From an uncultured Eubacteriales bacterium (GTDB taxonomy: Bacteria > Bacillota > Clostridia > Saccharofermentanales > Saccharofermentanaceae), in NCBI GenBank assembly GCA_900314745.1, contig OMWK01000016.1, forward strand, positions 1 through 43,597: a DNA stretch of 43,597 nucleotides, given 5' to 3'. Every line of letters begins with the position of its first letter. Position 1 is the first letter of the stretch. The translations under genes were made by a program, and so were the position numbers. Below, piece by piece: positions 1 to 8,856 of the stretch. The notes under the pieces are model-generated. The model ran no database searches. It had not been told where the DNA came from and saw only the letters and a program-made list of their open reading frames with translations.

Positions 1-208
1 TGATGTTCTTCTTAGCCTCCTCAACGCCCTTTCTGATGGCCTCGGGAACCTCGGCAGCCTTGCCGATACCCTTGCCTACGTGACCGTTGCCGTCACCAAC
101 GATGACGAGAGCGGAGAAACGCATGTTACGTCCACCCTTAACAGTCTTGGAAACACGGCCGATGTGGATGACCTTCTCCTGTAATTCTTCGTTAGAAGTA
201 TAAGCCAT
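1..208 (-). CDS. rpsE: 30S ribosomal protein S5 (partial, C-terminus outside window)
   Basis: Small-subunit protein S5, which binds 16S rRNA and contributes to decoding accuracy. Only the first 69 codons lie in the window. The translation from the ATG at 208 starts [19 protein letters not shown] and continues through the S5 N-terminal motif [18 protein letters not shown], which is the double-stranded RNA-binding-like domain. It is preceded by a GGAGGAG-type ribosome binding site and follows rplR by 18 bp. This is the standard spc-operon position after L18. The truncation is due to the window edge, not a mutation. Confidence 0.96.
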   Translation of the reverse strand, partial: MAYTSNEELQEKVIHIGRVSKTVKGGRNMRFSALVIVGDGNGHVGKGIGKAAEVPEAIRKGVEEAKKNI

Positions 209-226
209 TTAATTCTCTCCTCCCTA

Positions 227-595
227 TTAGAACTGAAGTCCGGCTTCTCTTGCCGCTTCTGCTAAAGCTGCAACACGTCCGTGATAGATGTATCCGCCTC
301 TGTCGAAAACGACTTCGGTGATCTTCTTATCCTGGGCTCTCTGGGCAATGAGCTTGCCTACTTCCTTAGCAGCATCGATGTTGCTGCCGTTGCTGACAGA
401 AGACTTTACGTCCTTGTCAAGGGAAGAAGCTGCTACTAGCGTCGTACCTTCTGTATCATCAATGATCTGAGCATAGATGTGGCTGTTGCTTCTGAAGACG
501 CAAAGTCTCGGACGCTCAGTAGTACCGGAAACAGACTTTCTGACGCGGAGGTGCTTTCTCTTACGAATTTCATTCTTGTCAATCTTGTTAATCAT
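227..595 (-). CDS. rplR: 50S ribosomal protein L18
   Basis: L18 binds 5S rRNA and helps mount it on the large subunit. The 122-residue protein is the usual length. It has the basic N-terminus ([19 protein letters not shown]) and the family end motif [25 protein letters not shown]. It lies between rplF and rpsE in the conserved spc order, with a GGGGAGGATG-type ribosome binding site just before the ATG. Nothing unusual is seen. Confidence 0.98.
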   Translation of the reverse strand: MINKIDKNEIRKRKHLRVRKSVSGTTERPRLCVFRSNSHIYAQIIDDTEGTTLVAASSLDKDVKSSVSNGSNIDAAKEVGKLIAQRAQDKKITEVVFDRGGYIYHGRVAALAEAAREAGLQF

Positions 596-614
596 AATTC
601 AATTCATCCTCCCC

Positions 615-1157
615 TTACTTCTTAGCTCCGGTCTTACCTTCCTTGATGATAAGGTGCTCGCCGGCATACTTGATACCCTTGCCCTTATAAACATCAGGAA
701 CTCTGAGGCTCTTGATCTTAGCTGCTGTCTCACCGACAAGCTGCTTATCTGCGCCCTTGACTGAAAGCTGTGTCTGGGAAGGAACGTCTACTGTGATTCC
801 TTCAGGGACCTTGAACTCGATAGGATGGGAATAACCTAAGTGGAATACTACGTCATTACCCTTCTTCTCTGCTCTGTAACCTACACCGTTGATCTCAAGA
901 TCCTTCTTGAAACCCTCGCTTACGCCGACAACCATGTTGTGGATCAAAGCTCTTGTAAGACCATGAAGTGATCTGTGAGCCTTGTCGTCGGAGTGTCTTT
1001 CTACCGTGATAACGTCGCCGTCCTTAGTTACTGTGATGGAAGGATCTACGTTAAGCTCGAGAGCTGTCTTATCCTTCTTTACAGCCACATGCTGGCCGTC
1101 GATCGTTACGTCAACGCCTGCGGGGATCGTTATCGGCATTCTACCGATTCTGGACAT
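615..1157 (-). CDS. rplF: 50S ribosomal protein L6
   Basis: L6 sits near the factor-binding site of the large subunit on 23S rRNA. The 180 residues form the usual two repeated L6 domains. The N-terminus MSRIGRMPITIPAGVDV is diagnostic, and the C-terminal signature PDVYKGKGIKYAGE is intact. The ribosome binding site GGAGGAAAAAA precedes the ATG. The gap to upstream rpsH is 95 bp, longer than elsewhere in this operon, and carries small hairpins. Confidence 0.98.
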   Translation of the reverse strand: MSRIGRMPITIPAGVDVTIDGQHVAVKKDKTALELNVDPSITVTKDGDVITVERHSDDKAHRSLHGLTRALIHNMVVGVSEGFKKDLEINGVGYRAEKKGNDVVFHLGYSHPIEFKVPEGITVDVPSQTQLSVKGADKQLVGETAAKIKSLRVPDVYKGKGIKYAGEHLIIKEGKTGAKK

Positions 1158-1252
1158 ATTTTTTTCCTCCTGCTCTTTAGATTGCGCCGTGTCCCGAGTA
1201 TGTCGCCCGTGACAGGCTTTTCAGAGATGTATAAAGCTTGATTATAAGCTTA

Positions 1253-1648
1253 TTACCAAACGTAAGCGAGAACTTCGCCGCCTACACCCATCTTACGTGC
1301 TGCCTTATCTGTAACAACACCCTTGGATGTAGAAATGATCGCAATACCCATACCGCCTAATACATAAGGAAGGTTTTCCTTGTCGGCATAAGTTCTGAGA
1401 CCGGGCTTACTGATTCTCTTGATTCCGGAGATGGCGTGCTTCTTACCCGCATACTTCAGAGTAACTGTGATGACACCCTGCTTGGAGTCTTCCTTCACGT
1501 CAAAACCATTGATATAACCCTCGTCCAAAAGGATCTGAGCTATGGACTTCTTGAGATTCGAAGCAGGGATCTCTACAGTCTGATGACCTGCGTTACCTGC
1601 ATTACGAATTCTTGTAAGCATATCTGCTATAGCATCTGTAATCTGCAT
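1253..1648 (-). CDS. rpsH: 30S ribosomal protein S8
   Basis: S8 is a primary 16S rRNA-binding protein of the central domain. In enterobacteria it is also the translational repressor of the spc operon. The 131-residue length is typical. The start [17 protein letters not shown] and the C-terminal motif [10 protein letters not shown] are diagnostic. It lies between rpsN (15 bp upstream) and rplF. I did not find a convincing S8-mimic RNA target next to it, so autoregulation is only a family expectation. Confidence 0.98.
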   Translation of the reverse strand: MQITDAIADMLTRIRNAGNAGHQTVEIPASNLKKSIAQILLDEGYINGFDVKEDSKQGVITVTLKYAGKKHAISGIKRISKPGLRTYADKENLPYVLGGMGIAIISTSKGVVTDKAARKMGVGGEVLAYVW

Positions 1649-1663
1649 AAGTATTCTCCTTCC

Positions 1664-1849
1664 TTACCAGCTGGCCTTCTTAACACCCGGGATCTGGCCC
1701 TTGTAAGCCAGGTCACGGAAGCAGACACGGCAGATGCCGTACTTGCGGATGTAAGCGTGAGGTCTTCCACAGAGCTTGCAACGGTTGTGCTGCTGTGTGG
1801 GGAACTTAGGAGTTCTTGTTGCCTTAAACTTCATTGATGTCTTTGCCAT
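1664..1849 (-). CDS. rpsN: 30S ribosomal protein S14, zinc-binding type
   Basis: S14 assembles late into the 30S head. This 61-residue form is the short zinc-containing paralogue (type Z). It has four cysteines at residues 24, 27, 40 and 43 in a CxxC-x12-CxxC ribbon ([11 protein letters not shown] and ICRVCF). The end motif [10 protein letters not shown] matches the family. Many Firmicutes also keep a zinc-free S14 for zinc starvation; none is visible here. It lies between rplE and rpsH. Confidence 0.98.
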   Translation of the reverse strand: MAKTSMKFKATRTPKFPTQQHNRCKLCGRPHAYIRKYGICRVCFRDLAYKGQIPGVKKASW

Positions 1850-1867
1850 TTAATACTTTCCTCCCAA

Positions 1868-2410
1868 TCACTTACGGAACGGCATGCCCATGAGTTCGAG
1901 AAGCTTCTTAGCTTCCTCATCGGACTGAGCTGTAGTAACTATAATGATATCCATGCCGCGGATCTTATCGATCTTATCGTAATCGATTTCAGGGAACATG
2001 AGCTGCTCCTTGATACCCATTGCGTAGTTTCCGTGACCGTCGAAAGAATTAGGGCTGATGCCTCTGAAGTCTCTAACACGGGGAAGGTCGATGCTGATGA
2101 GCTTGTCCAGGAACTGATACATACGCTCACCTCTCAATGTAACCTTACAACCGATCTTCATGCCCTCTCTGAGCTTGAAGTTAGCAATAGACTTTCTGGA
2201 GACTGTTGCTACAGGCTTCTGACCTGCGATGATGCCCATGTCGCGCATAGCATTGTCGAGCGCCTTAGGGTTATCCTTGACCTCGCCGACACCCATGTTG
2301 AGAACGATCTTCTCGATCTTGGGGATCTGCATAACGGAGGAATACTTGAACTCGCTCTTCAAAGCGGGAGCGACTTCCGATGTGTACTTTTCCTTTAATC
2401 TGGATGCCAT
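1868..2410 (-). CDS. rplE: 50S ribosomal protein L5
   Basis: L5 binds 5S rRNA and forms intersubunit contacts in the central protuberance. It is 180 residues, the usual length for Bacillota. The motifs [19 protein letters not shown] and [19 protein letters not shown] are those of L5. It starts 6 bp after rplX ends, which suggests translational coupling, and is followed by rpsN 18 bp later. Confidence 0.98.
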   Translation of the reverse strand: MASRLKEKYTSEVAPALKSEFKYSSVMQIPKIEKIVLNMGVGEVKDNPKALDNAMRDMGIIAGQKPVATVSRKSIANFKLREGMKIGCKVTLRGERMYQFLDKLISIDLPRVRDFRGISPNSFDGHGNYAMGIKEQLMFPEIDYDKIDKIRGMDIIIVTTAQSDEEAKKLLELMGMPFRK

Positions 2411-2416
2411 CTTCTA

Positions 2417-2767
2417 TTAAACCCCCTTCTTGGCCTTCTTAACGGTGTCGATAACAGCGCCGCACTTCTTGCAGACTCTGTCCTTGGAACCGTCTTCATT
2501 TACCTTGTTAGCAACTCTTGTAGCCTTGCCGCACTTGGGGCAAACGAGCATAACGTTGCTTGCATCGATAGAACCCTCTCTCTCGATGATTCCTGAAGGA
2601 TCATTCTGAGATCTAGCCTTCTGATGCTTCTTTACGATGTTGGCGCCCTCTACGAAGACACGGTTCTTGTCTGTATCAACCTTAAGAACCTTGCCTGCAG
2701 CACCCTTGTCCTTACCGGAGATGACGATTACCTGATCGTCCTTCTTTACATGAACTTTACTTGCCAT
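2417..2767 (-). CDS. rplX: 50S ribosomal protein L24 with C-terminal zinc-ribbon-like segment
   Basis: L24 is an assembly-initiating protein that binds the 5' domain of 23S rRNA. I chose the ATG at 2767 (MASKVHVKKDDQV) over the in-frame GTG three codons upstream, because the GGAGGAG site is better spaced for it. The protein is 116 residues with a KOW motif near residues 12-30 (VISGKDKGAAGKV). The C-terminal third carries two CxxC pairs, C76/C79 (CPKCGK) and C99/C102 (CKKCGA), an arrangement able to bind a metal. Some Firmicute L24 proteins share it and others do not. Confidence 0.96.
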   Translation of the reverse strand: MASKVHVKKDDQVIVISGKDKGAAGKVLKVDTDKNRVFVEGANIVKKHQKARSQNDPSGIIEREGSIDASNVMLVCPKCGKATRVANKVNEDGSKDRVCKKCGAVIDTVKKAKKGV

Positions 2768-2782
2768 AATCTCCACTCCTCC

Positions 2783-3151
2783 TTAAAGAACTTCCGGTGC
2801 GAGAGAAAGTATCTTCATGTAGTCCTTCTCACGGAGCTCTCTTGCGATGGGTCCAAAGATACGTGTGCCCTTAGGGTTCTTATCGTCGTTGATGATAACA
2901 GCAGCGTTCTCATCGAACTTGATGTAGGAACCGTCAGCTCTTCTGACACCCTTCTTTGATCTAACTACAACAGCGCGAACAACATCGCCCTTCTTAACCA
3001 TTCCGCCCGGAGCTGCTGCCTTAACGGAACATACAATTACATCACCGATATTGGCGTACTTACGCCATGAACCGCCGAGAACCTTAATACAAGCGAGCTC
3101 CTTAGCTCCTGTGTTGTCGGCAGATTTCAGTGTGGATTCAACCTGAATCAT
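2783..3151 (-). CDS. rplN: 50S ribosomal protein L14
   Basis: L14 lies at the subunit interface and contacts 16S helix 14. The 122 residues are the standard length. The start [19 protein letters not shown] and the end [15 protein letters not shown] are diagnostic, with the family signature [12 protein letters not shown] between them. The ribosome binding site GGAGGATATATCT precedes the ATG. It sits between rpsQ and rplX as expected. Confidence 0.98.
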   Translation of the reverse strand: MIQVESTLKSADNTGAKELACIKVLGGSWRKYANIGDVIVCSVKAAAPGGMVKKGDVVRAVVVRSKKGVRRADGSYIKFDENAAVIINDDKNPKGTRIFGPIARELREKDYMKILSLAPEVL

Positions 3152-3175
3152 AGATATATCCTCCTTCTTACCTGC

Positions 3176-3433
3176 TTACTTAGCCTTCTCGACAATGGAA
3201 ACAAGTCTCCATCTCTTGTCCTTGGACATCGGCTTTGTCTCCATAACCTTAACCTTATCGCCAATCTTGCACTCGTTGTTCTCATCGTGTGCCTTGAGCT
3301 TATAGGTTCTCTTCATGATCTTTCCGTAAAGAGGGTGCTTAACATGCTCTACTACAGAAACTGTGATCGTCTTGTCCATCTTGTCAGATGTAACGAGGCC
3401 GACTCTTGTTTTTCTCAAGTTTCTTTCTGCCAT
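3176..3433 (-). CDS. rpsQ: 30S ribosomal protein S17
   Basis: S17 is a primary 16S rRNA-binding protein with an OB fold. The protein is 85 residues, the usual size. It opens with [22 protein letters not shown] and contains [13 protein letters not shown], both characteristic. It follows rpmC by 14 bp and precedes rplN in the conserved order. Confidence 0.98.
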   Translation of the reverse strand: MAERNLRKTRVGLVTSDKMDKTITVSVVEHVKHPLYGKIMKRTYKLKAHDENNECKIGDKVKVMETKPMSKDKRWRLVSIVEKAK

Positions 3434-3447
3434 CTTGCTTTTCCCCC

Positions 3448-3645
3448 TTAGTTAGCCTTGAGCTGCTGCTCACGGATTATTGTCTTAACTCTGGCAATAT
3501 CCTTCTTAACTGCAGAAATCTGCGAAGGATTGTCGAGCTGGTGTGTTGCGTTCTGGAAACGGAGCTTGAAGAGCTGATCCTTGAGAGAAACCAGTTCCTT
3601 CTGAAGCTCATCGGATGACTTCTTACGAATCTCTTCAGCTGTCAT
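3448..3645 (-). CDS. rpmC: 50S ribosomal protein L29
   Basis: L29 is a small helical hairpin protein at the polypeptide exit tunnel, next to L23, where chaperones and SRP dock. The protein is 65 residues. The pattern [18 protein letters not shown] and [19 protein letters not shown] is that of L29. It starts one base after the rplP stop region (3647), so translation of the pair is probably coupled. Confidence 0.98.
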   Translation of the reverse strand: MTAEEIRKKSSDELQKELVSLKDQLFKLRFQNATHQLDNPSQISAVKKDIARVKTIIREQQLKAN

Positions 3646-3646
3646 A

Positions 3647-4069
3647 TTACTGTTCCTCCTTCTTCTCTGCTACTACAAACTTTGTTCCGCAAGGAAGCTT
3701 GTGACCTGCAAGTCTCATAGCTTCACGAGCCTGCTCTTCTGTTACGCCTGCGATCTCGAAAAGAACTTTTCCGGGCTTAACAACTGCGCACCAGTACTCG
3801 TTAGCTGCCTTACCTGAACCCATTCGGACCTGAGCAGGCTTCTTGGAAACAGGCTTGTCAGGGAAGATCTTGATCCAGACCTTACCGCCACGCTTTACGT
3901 ATCTGTTGATAGCGATACGGGCAGCCTCTATCTGGTTTGCCTTGATCCAGCAGGGCTCTGTAGCTGCCAGACCGTACTCTCCGTAGGAAACATAGTTTCC
4001 GCGGGAAGCCTTACCCTTCATACGGCCTCTCTGCTGCTTTCTGTACTTTGTTCTCTTAGGAAGTAACAT
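3647..4069 (-). CDS. rplP: 50S ribosomal protein L16
   Basis: L16 helps form the A-site region of the large subunit and is needed for late assembly. The protein is 140 residues. It begins [20 protein letters not shown] and holds the family motif [20 protein letters not shown]. Its first base coincides with the last base of rpsC (4069), a one-base stop/start overlap. Confidence 0.98.
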   Translation of the reverse strand: MLLPKRTKYRKQQRGRMKGKASRGNYVSYGEYGLAATEPCWIKANQIEAARIAINRYVKRGGKVWIKIFPDKPVSKKPAQVRMGSGKAANEYWCAVVKPGKVLFEIAGVTEEQAREAMRLAGHKLPCGTKFVVAEKKEEQ

Positions 4070-4806
4070 TAGTCCTGACCTCCTTCTGTTGAAGCCTCAA
4101 CGGTCTTCTTCTCAGGAAGGATCTCACCCTTGTAGATCCAAACCTTAACACCGATACGGCCGTATGTTGTGTTTGCCTCAGCAAAACCGTAGTCGATATC
4201 AGCACGAAGTGTCTGAAGCGGGATAGTACCCTCGTGATATGTCTCGGAACGGGCAATCTCGGCACCGCCAAGACGGCCGGAGCACTTTGTCTTGATTCCC
4301 TGTACGCCGGGCTGCTTCATCGCAGAAGCCATAACCTTCTTCATAGCACGTCTGAAACCGATTCTTGCCTCGAGCTGTGAAGCGATGTTCTCAGCTGCGA
4401 GCTGTGCATTAGCATCAACGTCCTTAACTTCCTTAACCTCTACTCTGAAATCCTTACCGAACTTCTTGCTGAGAGCTGCTGTGAGAGACTGGATTCCGGC
4501 ACCCTTACCGCCGATAACAAGTCCTGCTCTTGCAACTTCGAGAGTAACGGAGATCTTCTCAGCGTCCTTTCTCTCGATAGCGATTCTTGCAATACCTGCA
4601 ACGTTTCTTCTTGCCTCATCGATGGGCTTCTTGGAATTCTTGCTGGCTTCCTTGATGATCTCATCGGTCTTCTTCATGATGAAGTCACGAATCTTCTTAT
4701 CTTCAACAAGGTATGTGCTGAAAACCTTCTTATCGGCATACCAGCGAGCATCCCAATCCTTGATGACGCCTACCCTGTAACCATGGGGGTTAACTTTCTG
4801 ACCCAT
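4069..4806 (-). CDS. rpsC: 30S ribosomal protein S3
   Basis: S3 lines the mRNA entry channel and has helicase-like activity with S4 and S5. The 245 residues include the N-terminal [19 protein letters not shown], a KH type-2 domain with [16 protein letters not shown] near residues 95-115, and the C-terminal S3 motif [21 protein letters not shown] short acidic tail of about 25 residues follows. It lies 12 bp after rplV and overlaps rplP by one base. Confidence 0.98.
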   Translation of the reverse strand: MGQKVNPHGYRVGVIKDWDARWYADKKVFSTYLVEDKKIRDFIMKKTDEIIKEASKNSKKPIDEARRNVAGIARIAIERKDAEKISVTLEVARAGLVIGGKGAGIQSLTAALSKKFGKDFRVEVKEVKDVDANAQLAAENIASQLEARIGFRRAMKKVMASAMKQPGVQGIKTKCSGRLGGAEIARSETYHEGTIPLQTLRADIDYGFAEANTTYGRIGVKVWIYKGEILPEKKTVEASTEGGQD

Positions 4807-4818
4807 GCGATGTCCTCC

Positions 4819-5295
4819 TTATACTCTCTCTTTGAGAACAACAGTCACATGGCTGGTTCTCTTGTTGATTCTGTTAGCTGCGCCTCTGGCTCTGGGGATG
4901 AAACGCTTGAGGATAGGTCCCTCGTTAGCGTAAGCATCTGCAACGTAAAGGTCGGACTTGTTAAGACCGAAGTTGTTTACTGCATTAGCCTCAGCGGACT
5001 TGAGTACTTTTGTAAGTACAGGGGAAGCTGCCTTGGGAGTGTAAGTCAGGATTGCATAAGCATCATCCAGGGACTTACCCTTGATAAGGTCTGCAACGAT
5101 CTTTACCTTACGGGGTGTGATCCTTACATACTTTGCAGTAGCTGTTCCCTGATCTCTTCCGAGACCTAAGAGCTTCTTCTGCTTCTTTGTAGGAACGGGA
5201 AGCTTGGAGTTAGCAGATACAGGCTTGCTGTATGCTTCCAGAATCGCTTCACGGTTCTTCTCAATATTTTCTTTGTTCAAAATAATCTTTTCCAC
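4819..5295 (-). CDS. rplV: 50S ribosomal protein L22 with N-terminal extension
   Basis: L22 spans the large subunit, and its beta-hairpin loop lines the exit tunnel. The core (from about residue 52, [19 protein letters not shown], to the end) is the normal 110-residue length, with the end motif [21 protein letters not shown]. The first 50 residues are an extra lysine-rich stretch ([19 protein letters not shown] onward). The ATG at 5295 has a good GGAGGAACG ribosome binding site and the core has no start codon with a site of its own, so the extension is probably real. Confidence 0.96.
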   Translation of the reverse strand: MEKIILNKENIEKNREAILEAYSKPVSANSKLPVPTKKQKKLLGLGRDQGTATAKYVRITPRKVKIVADLIKGKSLDDAYAILTYTPKAASPVLTKVLKSAEANAVNNFGLNKSDLYVADAYANEGPILKRFIPRARGAANRINKRTSHVTVVLKERV

Positions 5296-5319
5296 GAATC
5301 GTTCCTCCTTCTACGATCA

Positions 5320-5595
5320 TTAAGATGCGGACTTCTCGCCGCTTGTGTGACCGCCGAACTTACGTGTCTGAGCGAACTCTCCGAGCTTATGACCGATCAT
5401 GTCCTCTGTAACATATACAGGAATGAACTTGTGTCCGTCATAAACACCAATTGTGTGACCTACGAACTCAGGGAAAATGGTGGAAGCACGTGACCAAGTC
5501 TGGATAACCTTCTTCTCGCCCGCATCGTTCAATGCTTTGATTTTCTTCATGAGGGCTTCCTGAACGTAATAACCCTTCTTAACGGATCTGGACAT
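5320..5595 (-). CDS. rpsS: 30S ribosomal protein S19
   Basis: S19 is in the 30S head and contacts S13 and the large subunit. It is 91 residues. [19 protein letters not shown] and the signature [20 protein letters not shown] are diagnostic. It lies between rplB (11 bp upstream) and rplV. Confidence 0.98.
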   Translation of the reverse strand: MSRSVKKGYYVQEALMKKIKALNDAGEKKVIQTWSRASTIFPEFVGHTIGVYDGHKFIPVYVTEDMIGHKLGEFAQTRKFGGHTSGEKSAS

Positions 5596-5606
5596 CTTAT
5601 TCCTCC

Positions 5607-6437
5607 TTAACCCTTTCTGCTTCTGACAATGTACTTGCCGGATGCCTTCTTCTTATTTCTTGTCTTCTTACCAAGAGTAGGAACACCCCAAGGTGTAACA
5701 GGACCCGGAAGACCGACAGGAGACTTACCTTCACCACCACCGTGAGGGTGATCGTTCGGGTTCATAACAACGCCTCGAACAGCAGGTCTCTTGCCCATGT
5801 GTCTGGACTTACCGGCCTTACCGATCTTAACGTTCTCGTGCTCTGCATTACCGATGGAACCGATCATTGCGCGGCACTTGAGGCTGATCATACGAACTTC
5901 GCCGGAAGGAAGTCTGATCTGAGCATAGTCGCCTTCCTTAGCCATGAGCTGTGCGGAAGAACCGGCTGTTCTTACAAGCTGAGCACCTGCACCGGGGTTC
6001 ATCTCTACGCAGCAGATAACTGTACCAACAGGGATAGCTGCGAGGGACATTACATTACCGGGAAGGATATCTGCATTGTCGCCGCTCTCGATCTTGTGTC
6101 CAACCTTGATTCCGTTAGGAGCAAGGATGTAGGACTTCTGTCCGTCCTGATACTGGATAAGCGCGAGGTAAGCAGTTCTGTTAGGATCGTACTCGATAGC
6201 CTTAACTACTGCGGGTACACCGTCTCTTGTTCTCTTCCAGTCAATGATACGGATCTTTCTCTTGTTTCCGCCGCCCTGGTGGCGAACTGTGATACGGCCG
6301 TAAGAGTTGCGGCCTGCATGCTTCTTGGCAACTACAAGAAGGCTCTTCTCAGGTGCCTTCCTAGTAAGGACAGAATAATCGGCAACTGCCATCTGTCTGA
6401 CTGCCGGAGAAGTAGGTTTAAATGTTTTTACTGCCAT
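5607..6437 (-). CDS. rplB: 50S ribosomal protein L2
   Basis: L2 is one of the most conserved ribosomal proteins and is needed for peptidyl-transferase activity and subunit joining. The 276 residues match the family. [16 protein letters not shown] opens the protein, and the C-terminal motif [19 protein letters not shown] includes the conserved histidine region. The gene follows rplW by 22 bp. Confidence 0.99.
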   Translation of the reverse strand: MAVKTFKPTSPAVRQMAVADYSVLTRKAPEKSLLVVAKKHAGRNSYGRITVRHQGGGNKRKIRIIDWKRTRDGVPAVVKAIEYDPNRTAYLALIQYQDGQKSYILAPNGIKVGHKIESGDNADILPGNVMSLAAIPVGTVICCVEMNPGAGAQLVRTAGSSAQLMAKEGDYAQIRLPSGEVRMISLKCRAMIGSIGNAEHENVKIGKAGKSRHMGKRPAVRGVVMNPNDHPHGGGEGKSPVGLPGPVTPWGVPTLGKKTRNKKKASGKYIVRSRKG

Positions 6438-6459
6438 TTTATTTACTCCTTATCTGACC

Positions 6460-6816
6460 TTACACACCAAAGCCGAAGTCTTCGATGGATGTCTTATACT
6501 TCTTGGATACCTTGACGTCCTTGCCGCCCTTACCGAGGTAGGAAGCTTCCTTACCCTCAGTATCGATAGTAACAACTGCCTTCTTGAAAGCAGGTGTTCT
6601 GCCGAGCTGGTAACGCTGTCTTCTGAGCTTACCGTCGTAGTTAGCAACGTTAACTGCTGTAACCTTAACACCGAAAAGCTCTTCGCAAGCCTTCTTAACG
6701 TCTGTCTTTGTAGCGTTAACTGCAACCTTGAATGTGTACTTGCCTTCCGCGATCTCGTTGGAAGACTTCTCTGTGATTACAGGTGCGATGATAATATCCT
6801 GAGCTGTCTTAATCAT
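6460..6816 (-). CDS. rplW: 50S ribosomal protein L23
   Basis: L23 is at the tunnel exit and docks trigger factor and SRP. The 118 residues start MIKTAQDIIIAPVITEKSS, and the RNA-binding core includes KKACEELFGVKVTAVNV and LRRQRYQLGRTPAFKKAVV. The protein has a C-terminal tail about 20 residues longer than the common bacterial form (ending KTSIEDFGFGV). The start overlaps the rplD stop by four bases (6813-6816), so the two are translationally coupled. Confidence 0.98.
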   Translation of the reverse strand: MIKTAQDIIIAPVITEKSSNEIAEGKYTFKVAVNATKTDVKKACEELFGVKVTAVNVANYDGKLRRQRYQLGRTPAFKKAVVTIDTEGKEASYLGKGGKDVKVSKKYKTSIEDFGFGV

Positions 6817-7436
6817 GCGTACACCTCCTGGATCTTCTCAACAGCTGCCTTTGTTACGAGCAGGCTGTCGTACTTCATGATGTCGAATACGTTGATCTCG
6901 TTGACCTGAGCAGACTTAACATCAGGGATGTTCCTTACGGAAAGAACTGCATTCTCATTCATGTCATCAAGAACGATGAGAGCACCCTCTGTTGCCTTGA
7001 GATCCTTAAGAGCCTTTACAGCAGCTGCTGTCTTGATGCTCTCGAGGTCGAAGTTCTCAACAACGATGATCTTGTTGTCAGAAAGCTTTGCAGAAAGTGC
7101 AGACTTCATAGCAAGTCTTCTGATCTTCTTGGGAAGCGTGTAGCTATAGTCTCTGGGCTTGGGTCCAAAGATTGTACCACCGCCAACATACTGAGCAGAA
7201 CGTGTGGAACCGTGACGTGCACGACCTGTTCCCTTCTGTCTCCAGGGGCGCTTTCCGCCACCGCTTGTCTCACTTCTCGTCTTTGTGCAGGATGTACCCT
7301 GACGACGATTAGCGAGCTGATTTCTTATAACTGCGGCAATCGCATGCTTGTTAGGCTCAATTCCGAAGATTCCATCGGAAAGCTCGATAGAGCCAGTAAC
7401 GGCGCCGCTAAGATTGTAGATGTCTAATTTAGCCAT
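6813..7436 (-). CDS. rplD: 50S ribosomal protein L4
   Basis: L4 lines the exit tunnel opposite L22. In gamma-proteobacteria it also represses the S10 operon, a role not established in Firmicutes. The 207 residues contain the loop motif TRSETSGGGKRPWRQKGTG and GSTRSAQYVGGGTIFGPKPR. It overlaps rplW by four bases and follows rplC by 21 bp. Confidence 0.98.
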   Translation of the reverse strand: MAKLDIYNLSGAVTGSIELSDGIFGIEPNKHAIAAVIRNQLANRRQGTSCTKTRSETSGGGKRPWRQKGTGRARHGSTRSAQYVGGGTIFGPKPRDYSYTLPKKIRRLAMKSALSAKLSDNKIIVVENFDLESIKTAAAVKALKDLKATEGALIVLDDMNENAVLSVRNIPDVKSAQVNEINVFDIMKYDSLLVTKAAVEKIQEVYA

Positions 7437-7457
7437 TATTATCTCTCCTCCCGCCTA

Positions 7458-8087
7458 TTACTTTGCCTTAACGGAAGTCTCAACTGTTACGAGACCACCC
7501 TTAGGTCCGGGAATCGCGCCCTTCAAGACGAGGATTCCTCTGTCGCCGTCAACCATGACAACGCTCAGGTTCTGAACTGTGCAATTTACGGCACCCATGT
7601 GTCCAGGCATCTTCTTGCCGGGCATAACGCGTCCGGGAGTAGATGTAGCACCCATGGAACCGACTCTTCTGTGGTACATGGAACCGTGACCGGAAGGTCC
7701 ACCCTTCTGTCCATGACGCTTGATGTTGCCCTGGAAACCCTTACCCTTGGAAACACCGCTTACGTCAACCTGATCTCCAACGGAGAACATGTCTGAAACC
7801 TTGATCTCCTGACCAAGCTCGAAGTCATCCTCAGTCTTGAACTCACGGATAACTCTCTTAACCTCTACGCCAGCCTTTGTGAACTGTCCCTTGTCAGGCT
7901 TGTTCACGAGCTTCTCGCGTATTGCGCCGGAACCGACCTTGACTGCCTTGTAGCCGTCAGTCTCAACAGTCTTGTTCTGGAGCACGTACATAGGCTCTAC
8001 TTCGATGACTGTTGCAGGTATGACATTGCCGTTCTCATCGAAAAGCTGTGTCATTCCGGACTTTCTGCCGATAACAAATTTTGCCAT
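7458..8087 (-). CDS. rplC: 50S ribosomal protein L3
   Basis: L3 is an early assembly protein close to the peptidyl-transferase centre. The protein is 209 residues. The start [19 protein letters not shown] and the motifs [20 protein letters not shown] and [13 protein letters not shown] are those of L3. The ribosome binding site AGGAGGAAAGA precedes the ATG. The upstream gap to rpsJ (109 bp) holds two hairpins, described separately. Confidence 0.99.
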   Translation of the reverse strand: MAKFVIGRKSGMTQLFDENGNVIPATVIEVEPMYVLQNKTVETDGYKAVKVGSGAIREKLVNKPDKGQFTKAGVEVKRVIREFKTEDDFELGQEIKVSDMFSVGDQVDVSGVSKGKGFQGNIKRHGQKGGPSGHGSMYHRRVGSMGATSTPGRVMPGKKMPGHMGAVNCTVQNLSVVMVDGDRGILVLKGAIPGPKGGLVTVETSVKAK

Positions 8088-8112
8088 TCTTCTTTCCTCC
8101 TGTTTAGGTTAT

Positions 8113-8185
8113 TGGTTCGCTCGCTTAGTGCGAACATGACCCGGTATTACGGACTTGGCGGTTCCGTAAACCGAATAATACCCGT
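8113..8185 (-). other. Structured intergenic RNA between rpsJ and rplC
   Basis: Two stems lie in the 109-bp gap. The first is an arm closed by GGTATTA/TAATACC (8143-8149 with 8176-8182) that encloses a CGGTT/AACCG hairpin (8159-8163 with 8169-8173). The second is a GTTCGC/GCGAAC hairpin (8115-8120 with 8130-8135). Neither is followed by a U-tract, so these are not simple terminators. They could be an RNA processing site or a ribosomal-protein binding site; the sequence alone does not decide. Confidence 0.5.
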
Positions 8186-8196
8186 CTTCGTCAGTA

Positions 8197-8505
8197 TTAA
8201 GCCTTCAACTCAACACTAACGCCGGCAGGTAAGTCAAGCTTCTGAAGCGCCTCAACAGTCTTATTGTTGGACGTATATACATCGATCAGTCTCTTATGAG
8301 TTCTCTGCTCGAACTGCTCACGTGAATCCTTGTACTTGTGAGGTGATCTCAGGATTGTAACGATCTCCTTCTCTGTAGGGAGCGGGATAGGACCTGAGTA
8401 GGAAGCACCATTTCTCTGGATTGCTTCGATGATTGATGCAGCACTCTCGTCAAGGAGCTTGTGATCATAAGCCTTGATCTTGATTCTCAACTTCTGGTTT
8501 GCCAT
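8197..8505 (-). CDS. rpsJ: 30S ribosomal protein S10 (first gene of the S10 operon)
   Basis: S10 is in the 30S head and, with NusB, forms part of the transcription antitermination complex. I chose the ATG at 8505 ([19 protein letters not shown]). It gives the usual 102 residues and has GGAGGAACAGAA just before it. An in-frame start 63 bp upstream lacks family similarity. The signature [22 protein letters not shown] is intact. It is preceded by a promoter and a long structured leader rather than by tuf or the str operon. Confidence 0.98.
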   Translation of the reverse strand: MANQKLRIKIKAYDHKLLDESAASIIEAIQRNGASYSGPIPLPTEKEIVTILRSPHKYKDSREQFEQRTHKRLIDVYTSNNKTVEALQKLDLPAGVSVELKA

Positions 8506-8780
8506 TTCTGTTCCTCCAAATATTGCTGTATTTTCTTCAACCTTGCCGGGCGTTTCCTTGACTCCCATTCAAAAACCCGGATCTCCAGTTACCGTATATA
8601 TACGGCACTTTGGCTCCCGGGCAACGGTTATCTTGTTAATCGCTGCCGGCTGTAAGCCGAATCGTAAGGATCTAAGTCCTTACTGCTCCGCCGAAGTTAC
8701 CCGCTGTGCAGTGCAGCTCACAAGCTACAACGGCAATCTCCAGCTTCATCGCATACACGACCCTTAAAGTCGCGCAGGGA
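8506..8780 (-). promoter_or_regulatory. Long structured 5' leader of the S10 operon
   Basis: About 270 bases of untranslated leader lie between the likely start site and rpsJ. Visible stems are GTAAGGA/TCCTTAC (8664-8670 with 8677-8683), CGGCT/AGCCG (8647-8651 with 8655-8659) and a 14-base palindrome CCGTATATATACGG (8592-8605). That palindrome is enclosed by CCCGG/CCGGG (8616-8620 with 8576-8580) and followed by five U residues (8571-8575). A third copy, CCCGG at 8546-8550, could pair with 8576-8580 instead. This layout is what a transcription attenuator would look like. I do not recognise a known leader family. Confidence 0.6.
8571..8620 (-). terminator. Terminator-like hairpin (possible attenuator) in the rpsJ leader
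   Basis: In the minus-strand transcript CCCGG pairs with CCGGG around a CCA/TGG pair and a perfect inner CCGTATATATACGG palindrome. UUUUUG follows at once. The stem is interrupted by small symmetric internal loops, so it is weaker than a classic terminator. It lies about 65 bases before the rpsJ ATG, inside a leader that must be read through. A conditional role therefore fits better than constitutive termination. Confidence 0.5.
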
Positions 8781-8782
8781 AG

Positions 8783-8811
8783 ATAATACTACGGATCAGG
8801 TGTTTAGGCAA
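8783..8811 (-). promoter_or_regulatory. Sigma-A-type promoter for the S10-spc operon
   Basis: On the minus strand TTGCCT (8806-8811) and TATTAT (8783-8788) are separated by exactly 17 bases. It lies just after hslO and is the only good promoter match in the gap. Transcription would start near 8776 and give a leader of about 270 bases. Confidence 0.7.
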
Positions 8812-8856
8812 TACCTTTTTGGAAAAATCTTGTATTTTTAATAAAACAGCCGCGGA

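Noticed and set aside
1158..1252. Small hairpins between rpsH and rplF as regulatory RNA
   Set aside because: The AAGCTT-based stem is only six pairs and self-palindromic; too weak to call without comparison.
5742..6515. Long open frame on the plus strand opposite rplB and rplW
   Set aside because: It is antisense to well-conserved ribosomal genes, has no ribosome binding site and resembles no protein I recognise; it reflects codon use of the real genes.
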